NCBI GenBank assembly: GCA_964571765.1
Contig: CAZNDH010000013.1
Coordinates: forward strand, 1-46,962
Origin: ZC4RG35 sp964571765
GTDB lineage: Bacteria > Actinomycetota > Acidimicrobiia > Spongiisociales > ZC4RG35
Length of the DNA stretch: 46,962 nt
Reading direction: 5' to 3'
Shown: positions 23,990 through 33,405 of the stretch, piece after piece
Layout: each line of letters starts with the position of its first letter
How positions within the stretch are numbered: the stretch's first letter is position 1
The notes under the pieces: generated by a model
The model's database searches: none
Told to the model about the DNA's origin: nothing
Seen by the model: the letters and a program-made list of their open reading frames with translations, nothing else
Program-made: the position numbers and the translations under genes

Positions 23990-25696
23990 ATGGCATCCGA
24001 GACCCGCGCCTCCGAGATCCGCCAGGTCCGGTTCAGGACCGTGCTGCGTGGCGCCGATCGGTCCGAGGTCGAGGCCTTCCTCGCCGCCGTCGCCGACCGG
24101 GTCGAGGAGCTCGAATCGGAAGTGGAGCGTCTCGAGGAGCTCGCCGACCGGCCCGCTCCCGACCTCGAGTCGGAGTTCGACACGGTGGGACGGGAAGTGG
24201 CGGCCATCCTCCAGGCGGCTCGCGAAGCGGCCGAGGCAATGAGGGAGCGTGCCAGCCTGGATGCCGCTCGTTGGCGAACCGAGGCCCTGGCAGAGGCCGA
24301 GGCGAATCGCCGTCAGGCCGCGGCTGACGCCGAGGCGCTGCGTCGCGACGCCTGGGTCACCGGTACCCAGCTGCTCGAGCAGGCCGAGGCGTCGGCGACA
24401 AGAACCCTGGAGCAGGCGGAGCGGGACATCCTGACCACTATGGGAGAGGCGGAGCGCGAGGCCCACCGCCTCACTTCGGCGGCGCGGCGTGAGGCCGAGG
24501 ATCTGGTGCGCAACACCACCATGGCGACCGAGAAGATGACCGCCGACGCCGAGAGACGGCGCGACGAGATCATCGACGCCGCCAACCGTCAGGCTTCGAC
24601 GGCTCAGGAGAGGGCCCGTGCCCTGGAGCAGAGGCGCGACGAGCTCCTCGAGGAGCTGGAGAACGTCCGATCCACCTTGAACCGTCTCGAAGGCACCCTC
24701 GACGAGAAGCGTGACCATATCGAGCAGACGCCCCAAGAGAGCACATCGGTTCGGGTGGTCCCGGCGCCACAGCCGCCCGAGGATCCCCGACCCTGGGAGG
24801 TGGGGGAGACGGTGCGGGTGGTCCAGCCCGAGGACCGTCATCCCTGGCTGCCCGAGACCGAACCAGGGGCCGATGCCGGGACCGAGCCTGAGCCGGCACC
24901 AGGACGTGAGCCGGTGCCACTACCAGAGTCAGAGCCTGAGCCTGAGCCGACGCCAGCGCCCGAACCGGCGCCACGGCCCGAGCTCGAGCCGGGGGCGGAG
25001 GGAGACTCCGAGCCCGCTGCTCCCGGGGTATCCGAAGCCGAGGCCGAGAACGTGGACGAGACCAGTGACATCGACTCGCTCTTTGCCTCGCTGCGTACCG
25101 GTGGCGAAGGCGCCGACATCGCCGCGGTATCGGGTGGCGATAGCGAGAACACCGCCGCGGTATCGGGTGCCGATGGCGAGAGGACCGCGTCACCCGCAGG
25201 GGGCAACGGCAGCGTCGAGGGCCACGACTGGGTGGCCGACCGCGACAGCAGGCTGCTCCCCATCACCAATCGGGCGCTGCGTGGGACCAAGAAGTCGATC
25301 ACCGACCTTCAGAACGTCGCCCTCGACCATCTCCGTACCGACGAGGGTTGGCGGCCCGACCCTATGGTGCTCACAGAGACCCTGGGCGCCGATCTGATCG
25401 CCCTGTGGGCGGAGAGCTTCGCCGCCGGCCATTCCGTCGCAGAGGAGATGACAGGCTCCAAGCTGAAACGGCCCCCCACCCCCCACTCCGAGGCGGTGGA
25501 CGAGATACCCACCGCCCTCACCGCGGCTCTGGGCCGGGCCCTCGACGAGGCCGGAGACAGCCAGCGCGAGCGTCAGTCGGCCGCCTCGAGGGTGTTCCGG
25601 GTGTGGCGCTCCGACGAGGCTGAGCAGCGGATTCGGGAATTGGCGATCCGCGCCTACGAACAGGGCGTGGAACGCTCTGTAGCCGCCGGCGACTGA
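23990..25696 (+). CDS. DivIVA-domain coiled-coil protein with acidic repeats
   Basis: This 568-residue protein starts with a DivIVA-like segment (residues 5-50: EIRQVRFRTVLRGADRSEVEAFL). A long coiled coil rich in Ala, Glu and Arg follows (50-240). A Pro-Glu repeat region (300-350), a low-complexity acidic part with a tandem 11-residue duplication, and a helical C-terminal domain (about 420-568) complete it. DivIVA proteins recognise curved membrane and organise polar growth or division; this domain order is unusual in its long tail. ATG 23990 is chosen. The earlier open frame overlaps the protease gene and is not protein-like. Confidence 0.82.
   Translation: MASETRASEIRQVRFRTVLRGADRSEVEAFLAAVADRVEELESEVERLEELADRPAPDLESEFDTVGREVAAILQAAREAAEAMRERASLDAARWRTEALAEAEANRRQAAADAEALRRDAWVTGTQLLEQAEASATRTLEQAERDILTTMGEAEREAHRLTSAARREAEDLVRNTTMATEKMTADAERRRDEIIDAANRQASTAQERARALEQRRDELLEELENVRSTLNRLEGTLDEKRDHIEQTPQESTSVRVVPAPQPPEDPRPWEVGETVRVVQPEDRHPWLPETEPGADAGTEPEPAPGREPVPLPESEPEPEPTPAPEPAPRPELEPGAEGDSEPAAPGVSEAEAENVDETSDIDSLFASLRTGGEGADIAAVSGGDSENTAAVSGADGERTASPAGGNGSVEGHDWVADRDSRLLPITNRALRGTKKSITDLQNVALDHLRTDEGWRPDPMVLTETLGADLIALWAESFAAGHSVAEEMTGSKLKRPPTPHSEAVDEIPTALTAALGRALDEAGDSQRERQSAASRVFRVWRSDEAEQRIRELAIRAYEQGVERSVAAGD
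25115..25180 (+). repeat. Tandem 33-base duplication inside the DivIVA-like gene
   Basis: Two 33-base units (25115-25147 and 25148-25180) match at 29 of 33 bases. They encode the repeated peptide pattern AAVSGxDxE in the low-complexity linker. Confidence 0.85.
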
Positions 25697-25749
25697 TCAC
25701 CCCCGCCGCGGTGGGGCAGCCACCGGTCCGGCTTGGGAGCGGCTCCTCT

Positions 25750-25755
25750 TAGACT
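25750..25755 (+). promoter_or_regulatory. Leaderless -10 element TAGACT
   Basis: TAGACT ends 10 bases before ATG 25766 and supports this start for the UPF0182 gene. Confidence 0.45.
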
Positions 25756-25765
25756 CGAACCCGAG

Positions 25766-28636
25766 ATGTTCACCCGGACGCCGACCTCATATGCGGCCGA
25801 TCGCCGACGCCCGATAACGGTGTTCCTGATCATCGCCGCCCTGGTCTACCTGCTGCTGACCGCAGCGGGGACCCTGTGGACCGACTACCTCTGGTTCCGG
25901 TCGTTGGGCTACCGGAACGTCTGGTTGAGGAACTGGGGGGTGTCATTCCTCCTTGGGGCGATCGGGGTGGCCTTCTCCTTCGCCATGTTCTGGTTGACCC
26001 TGATCGCGGCCGACCGGCTCTCCCCGAGGTGGACCCCGTTCGACCTGGGTGACGAGGAGGAGCTGGTCGAGCGATTCCGCGACTGGGTGGGCTCCAGGGC
26101 CCGTCATCTGAGGGTGGTGGTGGCGGCCACCTTTGCCCTGTTCCTCGGCCTGGCCACAGCCACCTGGCGTGACGAGGTGTTTCTCTTCTTCAACAGTCAG
26201 AGCTTCGGCATCCCGGACCCGATCTTCGGCTTGGACCTGGGCTTCTATGTGTTTCGCCTCCCCCTGTGGACCATGGCGGCGGACTGGCTGTTCAGCCTGC
26301 TCCTGTTGTCCACGGTGATCGCCGCGGTGGCCCACTACCTGACCGGTGGGATCCGCTTCGACGGCCGCCGGCTGATCACCACCAGGGGTGCCAAGATCCA
26401 GCTCTCGGTGATGCTCGCCCTGCTTGCCCTGGTAAGGGCGGCCTCCTACCGGCTCGACCAGTTCCAGATCCTCTTCTCCGATCGGGCCGAGCCCAAGTTC
26501 TTCGGGCCGGGCTCTGCCGACATCACCGCCCGGCTACCCGCCCTGCGTCTCCTGATGATCATTGCTCTGCTCGCCGCGGTGCTCTTCATCGTCAACATCT
26601 TCCGGCGTGGGTGGATCCTGGCCGCGGTCTCCATGGCGTCCTGGGTGATCGTGGCCGTGGCCGCCGCCTCGGTGTACCCGGCGTTGGTACAGCGGTTCGG
26701 TGTCCTCCCCAACCAGCTCGCCCGGGAGATGCCCTACATCGGCCACAACCTGACCAACACCCGGGCTGCCTACCAGCTCGACCAGATCGAGGTGCGCAAC
26801 TTCAGGGCGTCGCCCAGCCTGACCATCGACGACATCGAGGAGAACCGGCTCACCATCGACAACCTCCGTATCTGGAGCGCGGCGGTGCTCCCCCGGACCT
26901 ACCAGAACTTCCAGGAGCTGGAGCCGTACTACTCCCTGGCCAAAGTGAACACCGATAGGTATCTGGACGATGGCGAGCCCCGTCAGGTGATGCTCGCCGT
27001 CCGCGAACTGGAGGAGCAGAACCTCCCCCGCGACGACTGGCAGAACACCAGGTTGTTCTACACCCATGGCTTCGGGGCGGTGGTCAACCAGGCCAACGTG
27101 GTCCAGTCCGACGGCCAGCCCCACTTCCTGCTGCGCGATGTGCCCCCGGTGGCCTCGGTGCCTGCCCTCGAGCTAACCCAGCCCCGGGTCTATTTCGGGG
27201 GGACCTATGAGGCGGGGCGCCCTGTGATCGTCCGCACCGGTGCGGCGCCCCAGGAGATCGACATTCCCCTGCCCCAGGGCACCCAGTACAACGAGTACAC
27301 CGGTCGGGCCGGAGTGGTCATAGACAACATCTGGAAGCGGATCGCCTTCGCCTTCCGCTACCGCGACCTCAACCTGCTCATCTCCGGCGAGCTCCGCCCC
27401 GACAGCCGGGTGCTCGTCGAGCGCAACGTGCGCCGCATCGCCGACAACATCGCCCCCTTCCTTGCCTCCGACGCCGATCCCTACCCGGTGATCCTCGACG
27501 GTCGCATCCTCTGGGTGATCGACATGTACACCACCAGCTCGCAGTACCCCTACTCGGAGCCGGTGACCACCCAGGAACGGGATCGTCTCGCCTTGTCGTC
27601 GGGTATCGAGCTCGGGACCAACTACATCCGCAACTCAGTGAAGGCGGTAGTCGACGCCTACGACGGCGACGTCCACTTCTACGTGGTCGACCCCTCCGAC
27701 CCGATCGTCCGAGCGTGGTCACAGAACTACCCCGGGCTGTTCCGCGACTTCGAGGAAATGCCCTCCGGCCTGATCGACCACCTGCGCTTCCCCCAGGATC
27801 TGTTCCGCATCCAGACCTCTCTCTACCTCGAGTACCACGTGACCCAGGAGACCGAGCTCTTCCAGGGCAATGACGCCTGGTCGTTCCCCTCCGACCCGGC
27901 CACCATCAGACGTGAGGGCATGGACCAGCTCTACGGTGACATCCGCGCCAACTCCACCGGGCCCCTGGCCCAGGTGCTTCCCTACTATCTGCTCACCGAG
28001 TTGCCGGGTGAGACCGACCTCTCCTACCTGCTTCTCCAGCCTTTCAACCCCAGGGAGAAGCGGAACATGGTCTCCTTCCTGGTTGCCGATTCGACCCCGG
28101 GCCGTTACGGGCGTCTCGTCGACTTCCGCATGCCCCAGGGCACCCTGGTGGACGGGGTGGGCCAGGTGGGACAACGCATCGAGCAGGACGCCGAGATCGC
28201 CCAGCAGCTCGCCCTGTGGAACGCCTCCGGCTCCGAGGTGATCAAAGGCGACCTCCTGGTGGTGCCCATCGAAGAGTCGGTGATCTACTTCCAGCCCTTC
28301 TACTTGGAAGAGACCGGGGGCGCCTTCCCCGAGTTCCGCCGGGTGGCGGTGGTGTTCGGTGAGCGGGTGGAGTGGGCCGACTCCCTGCCCGGAGCCCTGG
28401 AACTGGTGTTCGGGACCGCCGAGCCCGGTCAACCGGCAGAGCCACCTCCGGTGACCGGCGACCTCGACACCCTGGTCGGGGAACTAGAACGTGCCTTCGA
28501 AAGTGCCAATGCCGCCCTCCGCCGGGGCGATCTGGCCGAGTACCAGCGGTGGAACGATGAGGCTCAGCGGATCTTCGGGGAGATCAGCGACCTGCTCGAA
28601 CGGGCCACCGAGGCCGAGACAGGTGACCGATCCTGA
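25766..28636 (+). CDS. UPF0182 family large membrane protein
   Basis: This 956-residue protein belongs to UPF0182 (COG1615), found mainly in actinobacteria and cyanobacteria. The N-terminal third has seven membrane spans (first at about 18-40). The large C-terminal part is probably external; it carries family motifs such as WTDYLWFRSLGY near the start and ANSTGPLAQVLPYYLL in the second half, and ends in an acidic helical tail. The function is unknown. The length is normal for the family. It stands alone, with a leaderless-type promoter element, and precedes the IF-1-like gene by 87 bases. Confidence 0.92.
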   Translation: MFTRTPTSYAADRRRPITVFLIIAALVYLLLTAAGTLWTDYLWFRSLGYRNVWLRNWGVSFLLGAIGVAFSFAMFWLTLIAADRLSPRWTPFDLGDEEELVERFRDWVGSRARHLRVVVAATFALFLGLATATWRDEVFLFFNSQSFGIPDPIFGLDLGFYVFRLPLWTMAADWLFSLLLLSTVIAAVAHYLTGGIRFDGRRLITTRGAKIQLSVMLALLALVRAASYRLDQFQILFSDRAEPKFFGPGSADITARLPALRLLMIIALLAAVLFIVNIFRRGWILAAVSMASWVIVAVAAASVYPALVQRFGVLPNQLAREMPYIGHNLTNTRAAYQLDQIEVRNFRASPSLTIDDIEENRLTIDNLRIWSAAVLPRTYQNFQELEPYYSLAKVNTDRYLDDGEPRQVMLAVRELEEQNLPRDDWQNTRLFYTHGFGAVVNQANVVQSDGQPHFLLRDVPPVASVPALELTQPRVYFGGTYEAGRPVIVRTGAAPQEIDIPLPQGTQYNEYTGRAGVVIDNIWKRIAFAFRYRDLNLLISGELRPDSRVLVERNVRRIADNIAPFLASDADPYPVILDGRILWVIDMYTTSSQYPYSEPVTTQERDRLALSSGIELGTNYIRNSVKAVVDAYDGDVHFYVVDPSDPIVRAWSQNYPGLFRDFEEMPSGLIDHLRFPQDLFRIQTSLYLEYHVTQETELFQGNDAWSFPSDPATIRREGMDQLYGDIRANSTGPLAQVLPYYLLTELPGETDLSYLLLQPFNPREKRNMVSFLVADSTPGRYGRLVDFRMPQGTLVDGVGQVGQRIEQDAEIAQQLALWNASGSEVIKGDLLVVPIEESVIYFQPFYLEETGGAFPEFRRVAVVFGERVEWADSLPGALELVFGTAEPGQPAEPPPVTGDLDTLVGELERAFESANAALRRGDLAEYQRWNDEAQRIFGEISDLLERATEAETGDRS

Positions 28637-28723
28637 GCCTCCAATCGGGACGGGTACGCCTCGGGGGGTCGGATTGTGGGTGGTGTTGTCCTAGAGTTGT
28701 TGGCCGGATGGAGAGCTTCGACC

Positions 28724-28951
28724 TTGGCTAAAGACACCGAAGAGTACGTGCGTATGCGGGGCACCGTGCTCAAAATGCTTCCCGACTCGACCTTCGAGGT
28801 GGAGCTGGAGAGCGGGTTCCAACTTCTCGCCAAGCCCTCGGGCCGGATGCGCCGGGGCCGAGGCATCCGGGTGTTGCCCGGTGACTCGGTAGACGTAGAG
28901 GTGTCCACCTACGATCCCACCCGGGGCCGCATCGTCTGGCGCTACCGCTGA
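28724..28951 (+). CDS. infA: Translation initiation factor IF-1-like protein
   Basis: This 75-residue OB-fold protein reads like IF-1: MRGTVLKMLPDSTFEVELESG, then RVLPGDSVDVEVSTYDPTRGRIVWRYR. IF-1 binds the ribosomal A site during initiation. It differs from the usual protein at several places, for example LAKPSGRMRRGRG where IF-1 reads LAHISGKMR, with extra Arg and Gly. It is also not beside rpmJ-rpsM, where actinobacterial infA normally lies. It may be a second, specialised copy. The start is TTG 28724, giving the usual MAK beginning, with a GGAG about 11 bases upstream. Confidence 0.82.
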   Translation: MAKDTEEYVRMRGTVLKMLPDSTFEVELESGFQLLAKPSGRMRRGRGIRVLPGDSVDVEVSTYDPTRGRIVWRYR

Positions 28952-29205
28952 CTCACCGGTCGTCGAGCACTCCGCCGATCTTCCGCGTGACCGACCGCCT
29001 GGGTTGGGGGGTCGGCACCATCTGCTGTCCACGGTGGCCCCGGTTGAACCGCTCCGGCGTCAAAGTGGAGCCGAGCGGGGTGCGACCTCCGCCTCGATGT
29101 GTGCCCCCCGGACAAAGCGGGGTTCGCCGATGCTCCGGGGAGTTTCGAGACGACCGACGCCACAGACACCGACCCTGGACCCCATCCTGGTTCGCTGAGC
29201 TGCGC

Positions 29206-30360
29206 TCATCGGCGCAGTGAGCCGAGACGATCGACCGCCTCGGCGAGGACCTCCTCGCGCTTGCAGAAGGCGAAGCGGACCAGCCCACTCCCGTCGGCGG
29301 GTTGGTGATAGAACACGCTGGGTGGGACCACGGCGACCCCGGCCTCCCGGGTGAGTCTTCGGGCGAACGACCGGTCGTCCTCCTCGGAGATCCCCGAGTA
29401 GCCGGCGAGGAGGAAGTAGGTCCCCTGGGGAAGGTGGACCTCAAAGCCCACCTCCTCGAGGCCCCGGGCGAGCAGATCGCGCAAGCCCCGGTACGAGGTT
29501 CGCAGAGACTCGTAGTAGGAGGGTGGAGCCGACAAGGCGGCCACGGTCCCGTGTTGCACCGGGGTGGGTGTGGTGAAGGTCATGTACTGGTGGGCGGATC
29601 GGACCCCGGCGGTGAGGGGTGCTGAGGCGATCACCCAGCCAACCTTCCACCCGGTGAGCGAGTACGTCTTGCCCACCGAAGAGAGGGTCACGGTTCGCTC
29701 CGACATACCGGGAAGGGTGGCCAGGCGCCGGTGCTCTCCTTCGAACACGATCTCCTCGTAGACCTCGTCACAGATGGCGATGGCGTCGTGCTCGATGCAC
29801 AGTTCGGCGATGGCCCCCAGCTCGGCATCGGTGAGGACCCGTCCCGTGGGGTTGTGGGGGGTGTTGACCAGAACCGCCCTGGTCCTGGGGCCGAAGGCGG
29901 CGGCCAGCTCATCGGGGTCGAGGGCGAAGTCGGGAGGCCGCAAGGTGACATGACGGGGGGTGGCCCCGGCCAGGGCGATGTCCACCGGGTAGGAGTCGTA
30001 GTAGGGCTCGAGGACCACCACCTCGTCACCGGGGTCGACCAGTCCGAGGAGGGCGGCGGCGAGACCCTCGGTGCAGCCGCAGGTGACGGTGACCTCGGTG
30101 TCGGGATCGACCTCCCGCCCGAAGAGATCCCGATAACGTTCGGCGAGCACCCGTCTCAGTTGCGGAATCCCCGAGCTCGGTGGGTATTGGTCGGTGTCAC
30201 CCCGCTCCAGCGAGGCCCGGGCCGCCTCCTTGGCGAACTCCGCCCCCTCCCAATCGGGGAACCCCTGTCCGAGGTTGATGGCGTCATGCTCGAGGGCGAG
30301 GGCGGTCATCTCGGTGAAGATCGTCACTCCGAACGGCTGCAACCGCCTTGCCATGCTCAT
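29206..30360 (-). CDS. PLP-dependent class I/II aminotransferase
   Basis: This 384-residue enzyme has the class I fold. It carries the substrate and cofactor motifs LGQGFPDWEG, NTPHNPTGRVL and CDEVYEEIVF, and the PLP lysine in SSVGKTYSLTGWKVGW. The pattern resembles kynurenine/methionine aminotransferases (YbdL and KAT-like). It transfers an amino group from an amino acid to a 2-oxo acid; the preferred substrate cannot be determined. ATG 30360 (MSMARRLQPFG) is chosen because TATCCT lies 6 bases upstream. The longer frame to 30600 overlaps the divergent molybdoenzyme gene and is not protein-like. Confidence 0.92.
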   Translation of the reverse strand: MSMARRLQPFGVTIFTEMTALALEHDAINLGQGFPDWEGAEFAKEAARASLERGDTDQYPPSSGIPQLRRVLAERYRDLFGREVDPDTEVTVTCGCTEGLAAALLGLVDPGDEVVVLEPYYDSYPVDIALAGATPRHVTLRPPDFALDPDELAAAFGPRTRAVLVNTPHNPTGRVLTDAELGAIAELCIEHDAIAICDEVYEEIVFEGEHRRLATLPGMSERTVTLSSVGKTYSLTGWKVGWVIASAPLTAGVRSAHQYMTFTTPTPVQHGTVAALSAPPSYYESLRTSYRGLRDLLARGLEEVGFEVHLPQGTYFLLAGYSGISEEDDRSFARRLTREAGVAVVPPSVFYHQPADGSGLVRFAFCKREEVLAEAVDRLGSLRR

Positions 30361-30366
30361 CCCCGC

Positions 30367-30372
30367 AGGATA
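30367..30372 (-). promoter_or_regulatory. Leaderless -10 element TATCCT
   Basis: TATCCT on the minus strand ends 6 bases before the aminotransferase ATG at 30360. Confidence 0.45.
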
Positions 30373-30483
30373 AAGGTGGGCCGGGAACGGGGTGACGAAC
30401 CTCAGGTGATACGCACACATTGCGCCACAGGGGCTCTCGAGCACCGGCCGGTACTCTCGATCGGGGCTTGGAACTCCACCGAT

Positions 30484-30489
30484 TACCCT
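30484..30489 (+). promoter_or_regulatory. Leaderless -10 element TACCCT
   Basis: TACCCT ends 7 bases before ATG 30497 of the molybdopterin oxidoreductase. Confidence 0.45.
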
Positions 30490-30496
30490 GCTGGGG

Positions 30497-32494
30497 ATGG
30501 AGCCGCTCACCGTCCTGGGCACCTGCCACCATGACTGCCCCGACAGCTGCGGATGGGTGGCCACCGTCGAGGAGGGTCGTGCGGTGAAGCTGAGGGGCAA
30601 CCCCGACCATCCCTACTCCCGGGGCGAGCTGTGCCCCAAAGTCAACCGCTTCCTGGACCGGGTCTACCACCCCGACCGGGTGCTCCACCCTCTGATCAGG
30701 ACCGGTCCCAAGGGCCGCGGCGAGTTCCGTCAGGCCAGCTGGTACGAAGCCCTGGAGCTGGTGGCGGGCCGTCTCGGCGAGGTGATCGACCAGTACGGTG
30801 GTGAGGCCATCATCCCTTGGGGGGACGCCGGCACCCAGGGGCTCATCCAGATGAGCTCGCTGGACCGACGCTTCTTCGCCCGGCTCGGCGCCTCCCGCCA
30901 GGTGGGCTCCCTGTGTGGCGCTACCGCCGGCGCCGGCCTCGCAGCCACCTATGGCTCGCGGAGGTCGGCCGATCCGATGGACGTTCGTCACGCCCGGCTG
31001 GTGGTGCTGTGGGCGACCAACACCTTCCTCACCAACCGCCATCTCTGGCCCTTCATCGAGGAGGCCCGGAGTTCCGGCGCCCAACTTGTGGTGGTCGACC
31101 CGGTGCGCACCATCACCGCCGATCGGGCAGACTGGTTCATCCAGCCCCTGCCCGGGACCGACATCGCCCTGATGCTGGCCATGATGCATGTGCTGATCAG
31201 GGACGGCCTGGTCGACGACGACTATGTGGAACGTCACGCCACCGGGTTCGACGAGTTGGAGGAGATGGTGGCCGGCTGGCCCCCGGTGCGCGCCGCTGAG
31301 GTGTGCGGTCTGGCCCCCTCGGAGATCGAGAGGTTTGCCACCCTCTACGGGACCTCCAGCCCCAGCTTCATCCGGACCCTGATCGGGGCCGAGCACCACC
31401 CGCAGGGGGCGATGTTCTTCCGGACCCTAGGGTGCCTCCCGGTGCTCACCGGCGCCTGGCGCCACCGTGGCGGTGGTCTCTCTCGCTCGGTCGGGGTATA
31501 CGCCGAGGAGGCCGTGGACGACTCGGTGTTCGACGTGCCCACCGACACCCGGGGGGTGAACATGAACGAGTTGGGACGGGTGCTGACCGACCCGAAGATG
31601 GGGGCGCATGCCCTCTTCATATGGAATGGGAACCCGGTGGTGTCGGTGCCCAACGCCGGGGCGATCCGCCGCGGCCTGGAGCGCGAGGACCTGTTCACCG
31701 TGGTCAGCGAGCAGTTCCTCACCGACACCGCACTCTATGCCGACGTGGTGTTCCCGGCGACCACCCAGATCGAACAGCTCGACATGGTCCCATCGTGGGG
31801 CCACCTCTACCTGGGGTGGAACGAGCCGGCGATCGAACCGTTGGGCGAGGCGGTCCCCAACACCGAGTTGTGGCGACGCCTCGCCCGGGCGATGGGTTTC
31901 GAAGACCCCGAGTTCGACCTGGACGACGAGACCTTATTGCGCCGGGCGATGCCCGACATAGATATCGAGCTCCTCCGCAAACAGGGCTTCCTTCGTCTCG
32001 ACCTGCCGGAGGAATTGGTTCCTTATCGCCACGGGGACTTCGGGACCCCCGACGGCAAGGCCGCCCTGGCGTCGGAGCGTCTCACCGAGGAGGGCCACCA
32101 TCGGCTGCCGACGTTTCGACCGCCGACGACCGATCCCAGGTTCCCCCTGGTTCTGCTCAGCCCGAAGAACCACACCCGCTTCCTCAACTCCACCTACTCC
32201 AAGCACCACGGCAATCGGGAGAAAGGCCCGTTCTTCGAGATCGACCCGATAGACGCCTCCAGCCGGGGGATTGCCGAGGGTGACCTGGTTCGGGTGTGGA
32301 ACCAGCGGGGCCACCTCGAGTTGCCGGCAAGGATCAGTGACCGCCTCCGTCCCGGGGTCGCCGCCATTCCTTGGGGCTGGTGGGGCCGTGAGGCCAACGT
32401 CAACATCCTCACCAACGATGCTCCCACCGACTGGGGTGGTGGCGTGGCCTACTTCGACACCCGCGTCCAGGCCCAACCGGCGAACCTCGGGTAG
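30497..32494 (+). CDS. Molybdopterin-dependent oxidoreductase (DMSO reductase superfamily)
   Basis: This 665-residue enzyme has an N-terminal [4Fe-4S] site (Cys10, Cys14, Cys18, Cys46 in CHHDCPDSC and LCPK). The Mo-bis-MGD domains follow, and a C-terminal dinucleotide-binding domain (about 550-650) contains SPKNHTRFLNST. Cys in GSLCGATAGAG, near residue 138, lies near where a metal ligand may be expected. There is no Tat signal, and no iron-sulphur or membrane partner is adjacent. It is probably a single cytoplasmic subunit. The reaction is unknown; it belongs to the broad, mostly uncharacterised MopB group related to formate dehydrogenase and thiosulphate reductase. Confidence 0.9.
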   Translation: MEPLTVLGTCHHDCPDSCGWVATVEEGRAVKLRGNPDHPYSRGELCPKVNRFLDRVYHPDRVLHPLIRTGPKGRGEFRQASWYEALELVAGRLGEVIDQYGGEAIIPWGDAGTQGLIQMSSLDRRFFARLGASRQVGSLCGATAGAGLAATYGSRRSADPMDVRHARLVVLWATNTFLTNRHLWPFIEEARSSGAQLVVVDPVRTITADRADWFIQPLPGTDIALMLAMMHVLIRDGLVDDDYVERHATGFDELEEMVAGWPPVRAAEVCGLAPSEIERFATLYGTSSPSFIRTLIGAEHHPQGAMFFRTLGCLPVLTGAWRHRGGGLSRSVGVYAEEAVDDSVFDVPTDTRGVNMNELGRVLTDPKMGAHALFIWNGNPVVSVPNAGAIRRGLEREDLFTVVSEQFLTDTALYADVVFPATTQIEQLDMVPSWGHLYLGWNEPAIEPLGEAVPNTELWRRLARAMGFEDPEFDLDDETLLRRAMPDIDIELLRKQGFLRLDLPEELVPYRHGDFGTPDGKAALASERLTEEGHHRLPTFRPPTTDPRFPLVLLSPKNHTRFLNSTYSKHHGNREKGPFFEIDPIDASSRGIAEGDLVRVWNQRGHLELPARISDRLRPGVAAIPWGWWGREANVNILTNDAPTDWGGGVAYFDTRVQAQPANLG

Positions 32495-32565
32495 TGGGGA
32501 CCACTGGGGCCACGAACCCTCCCGCGTTCGCCACCAAGTGGTGATACCAGACCCGGCGGCCGACG

Positions 32566-32571
32566 TAGTCT
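32566..32571 (+). promoter_or_regulatory. Leaderless -10 element TAGTCT
   Basis: TAGTCT ends 6 bases before ATG 32578 of the extradiol dioxygenase gene. Confidence 0.5.
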
Positions 32572-32577
32572 GAGGTC

Positions 32578-33384
32578 ATGACCGAGCGGCGGCCCGAGTT
32601 CACCGACCGGAAGATGCCGGTGATCTACCTGAGTCATGGCGCCCCGCCCCTGGCCGACGACCCGGTGTGGACCCGGCAATTGGCCGATTGGGCTGAAGCG
32701 ATTCCCCGGCCGTCGTCGGTGCTGATGGTGTCGGCTCATTGGGAGGAAGACCCTCTCACCGTCTCGGCGACCACCACGGTGCCGCTGTTCTACGACTTCT
32801 GGGGATTCCCCCAGCGTTACTACGAGGTGAAGTACCCCGCCCCGGGGGCGCCACAGTTGGCCGCCCAGGTGACGAAGCTGCTCGAGGCCCCCGCCCATCA
32901 GGTGCACCAGGACCCCACCCGTGGCCTCGACCACGGCGCCTATGTGCCATTGGTGGAGATGTACCCCGGGGCGGACATTCCGGTCCTGCAGATCTCGATG
33001 CCCACCCTCGACCCAAGGATGCTGTTCGAGATGGGCCGGAAGCTGGCGTCGCTCCGCGACCAGGGGGTCCTCATCGTGGGCAGTGGGTTCAGTACTCACA
33101 ACCTGCGCGAGATGAACTGGCACACCGGTCCTCACGCGGCTCCTCCCACCTGGTCCACCGAGTTCGACGACTGGCTCGACCGATCGCTTAGAGCCGGGGA
33201 CCTCGACTCGCTGATCGACTTTCAGCGGTCGGCGCCGGCGGCGCATATCGCCCATCCCCGCACCGAACACTTCGCCCCGCTGTTCGTAGCCCTGGGAGCC
33301 ACCGCCGAGCGCGGGCTCGACCCGCAGAGCGTGGTCGAGGGCTATTGGTTCGGGCTGTCGAAGCGATCGGTCCAGTTCGGTTAG
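32578..33384 (+). CDS. Class III extradiol dioxygenase (DODA/YgiD-like)
   Basis: This 268-residue protein fits the LigB-superfamily DODA/YgiD group, which opens catechol rings such as DOPA with iron or zinc at the active site. Metal-site histidines are visible in YLSHGAPPL, SAHWEEDP and GLDHGAYVPL. A further conserved histidine lies in RTEHFAPLFVALG. The length is typical. No aromatic-degradation genes are adjacent, so the physiological substrate is open. The start has a leaderless promoter element. The gene converges on a small hypothetical gene with a 21-base gap. Confidence 0.92.
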   Translation: MTERRPEFTDRKMPVIYLSHGAPPLADDPVWTRQLADWAEAIPRPSSVLMVSAHWEEDPLTVSATTTVPLFYDFWGFPQRYYEVKYPAPGAPQLAAQVTKLLEAPAHQVHQDPTRGLDHGAYVPLVEMYPGADIPVLQISMPTLDPRMLFEMGRKLASLRDQGVLIVGSGFSTHNLREMNWHTGPHAAPPTWSTEFDDWLDRSLRAGDLDSLIDFQRSAPAAHIAHPRTEHFAPLFVALGATAERGLDPQSVVEGYWFGLSKRSVQFG

Positions 33385-33405
33385 CCGTCTCCCCGGGCGG
33401 CTGCC

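Noticed and set aside
24881..25000. Repetitive GAGCC-type DNA as a minisatellite or regulatory repeat
   Set aside because: It is in frame and encodes the Pro-Glu linker of the DivIVA-like protein, so coding explains it.
29200..29217. Hairpin at the end of the aminotransferase gene as a terminator
   Set aside because: The 6-base stem overlaps the stop codon and has no T run, so the evidence is too weak to call.
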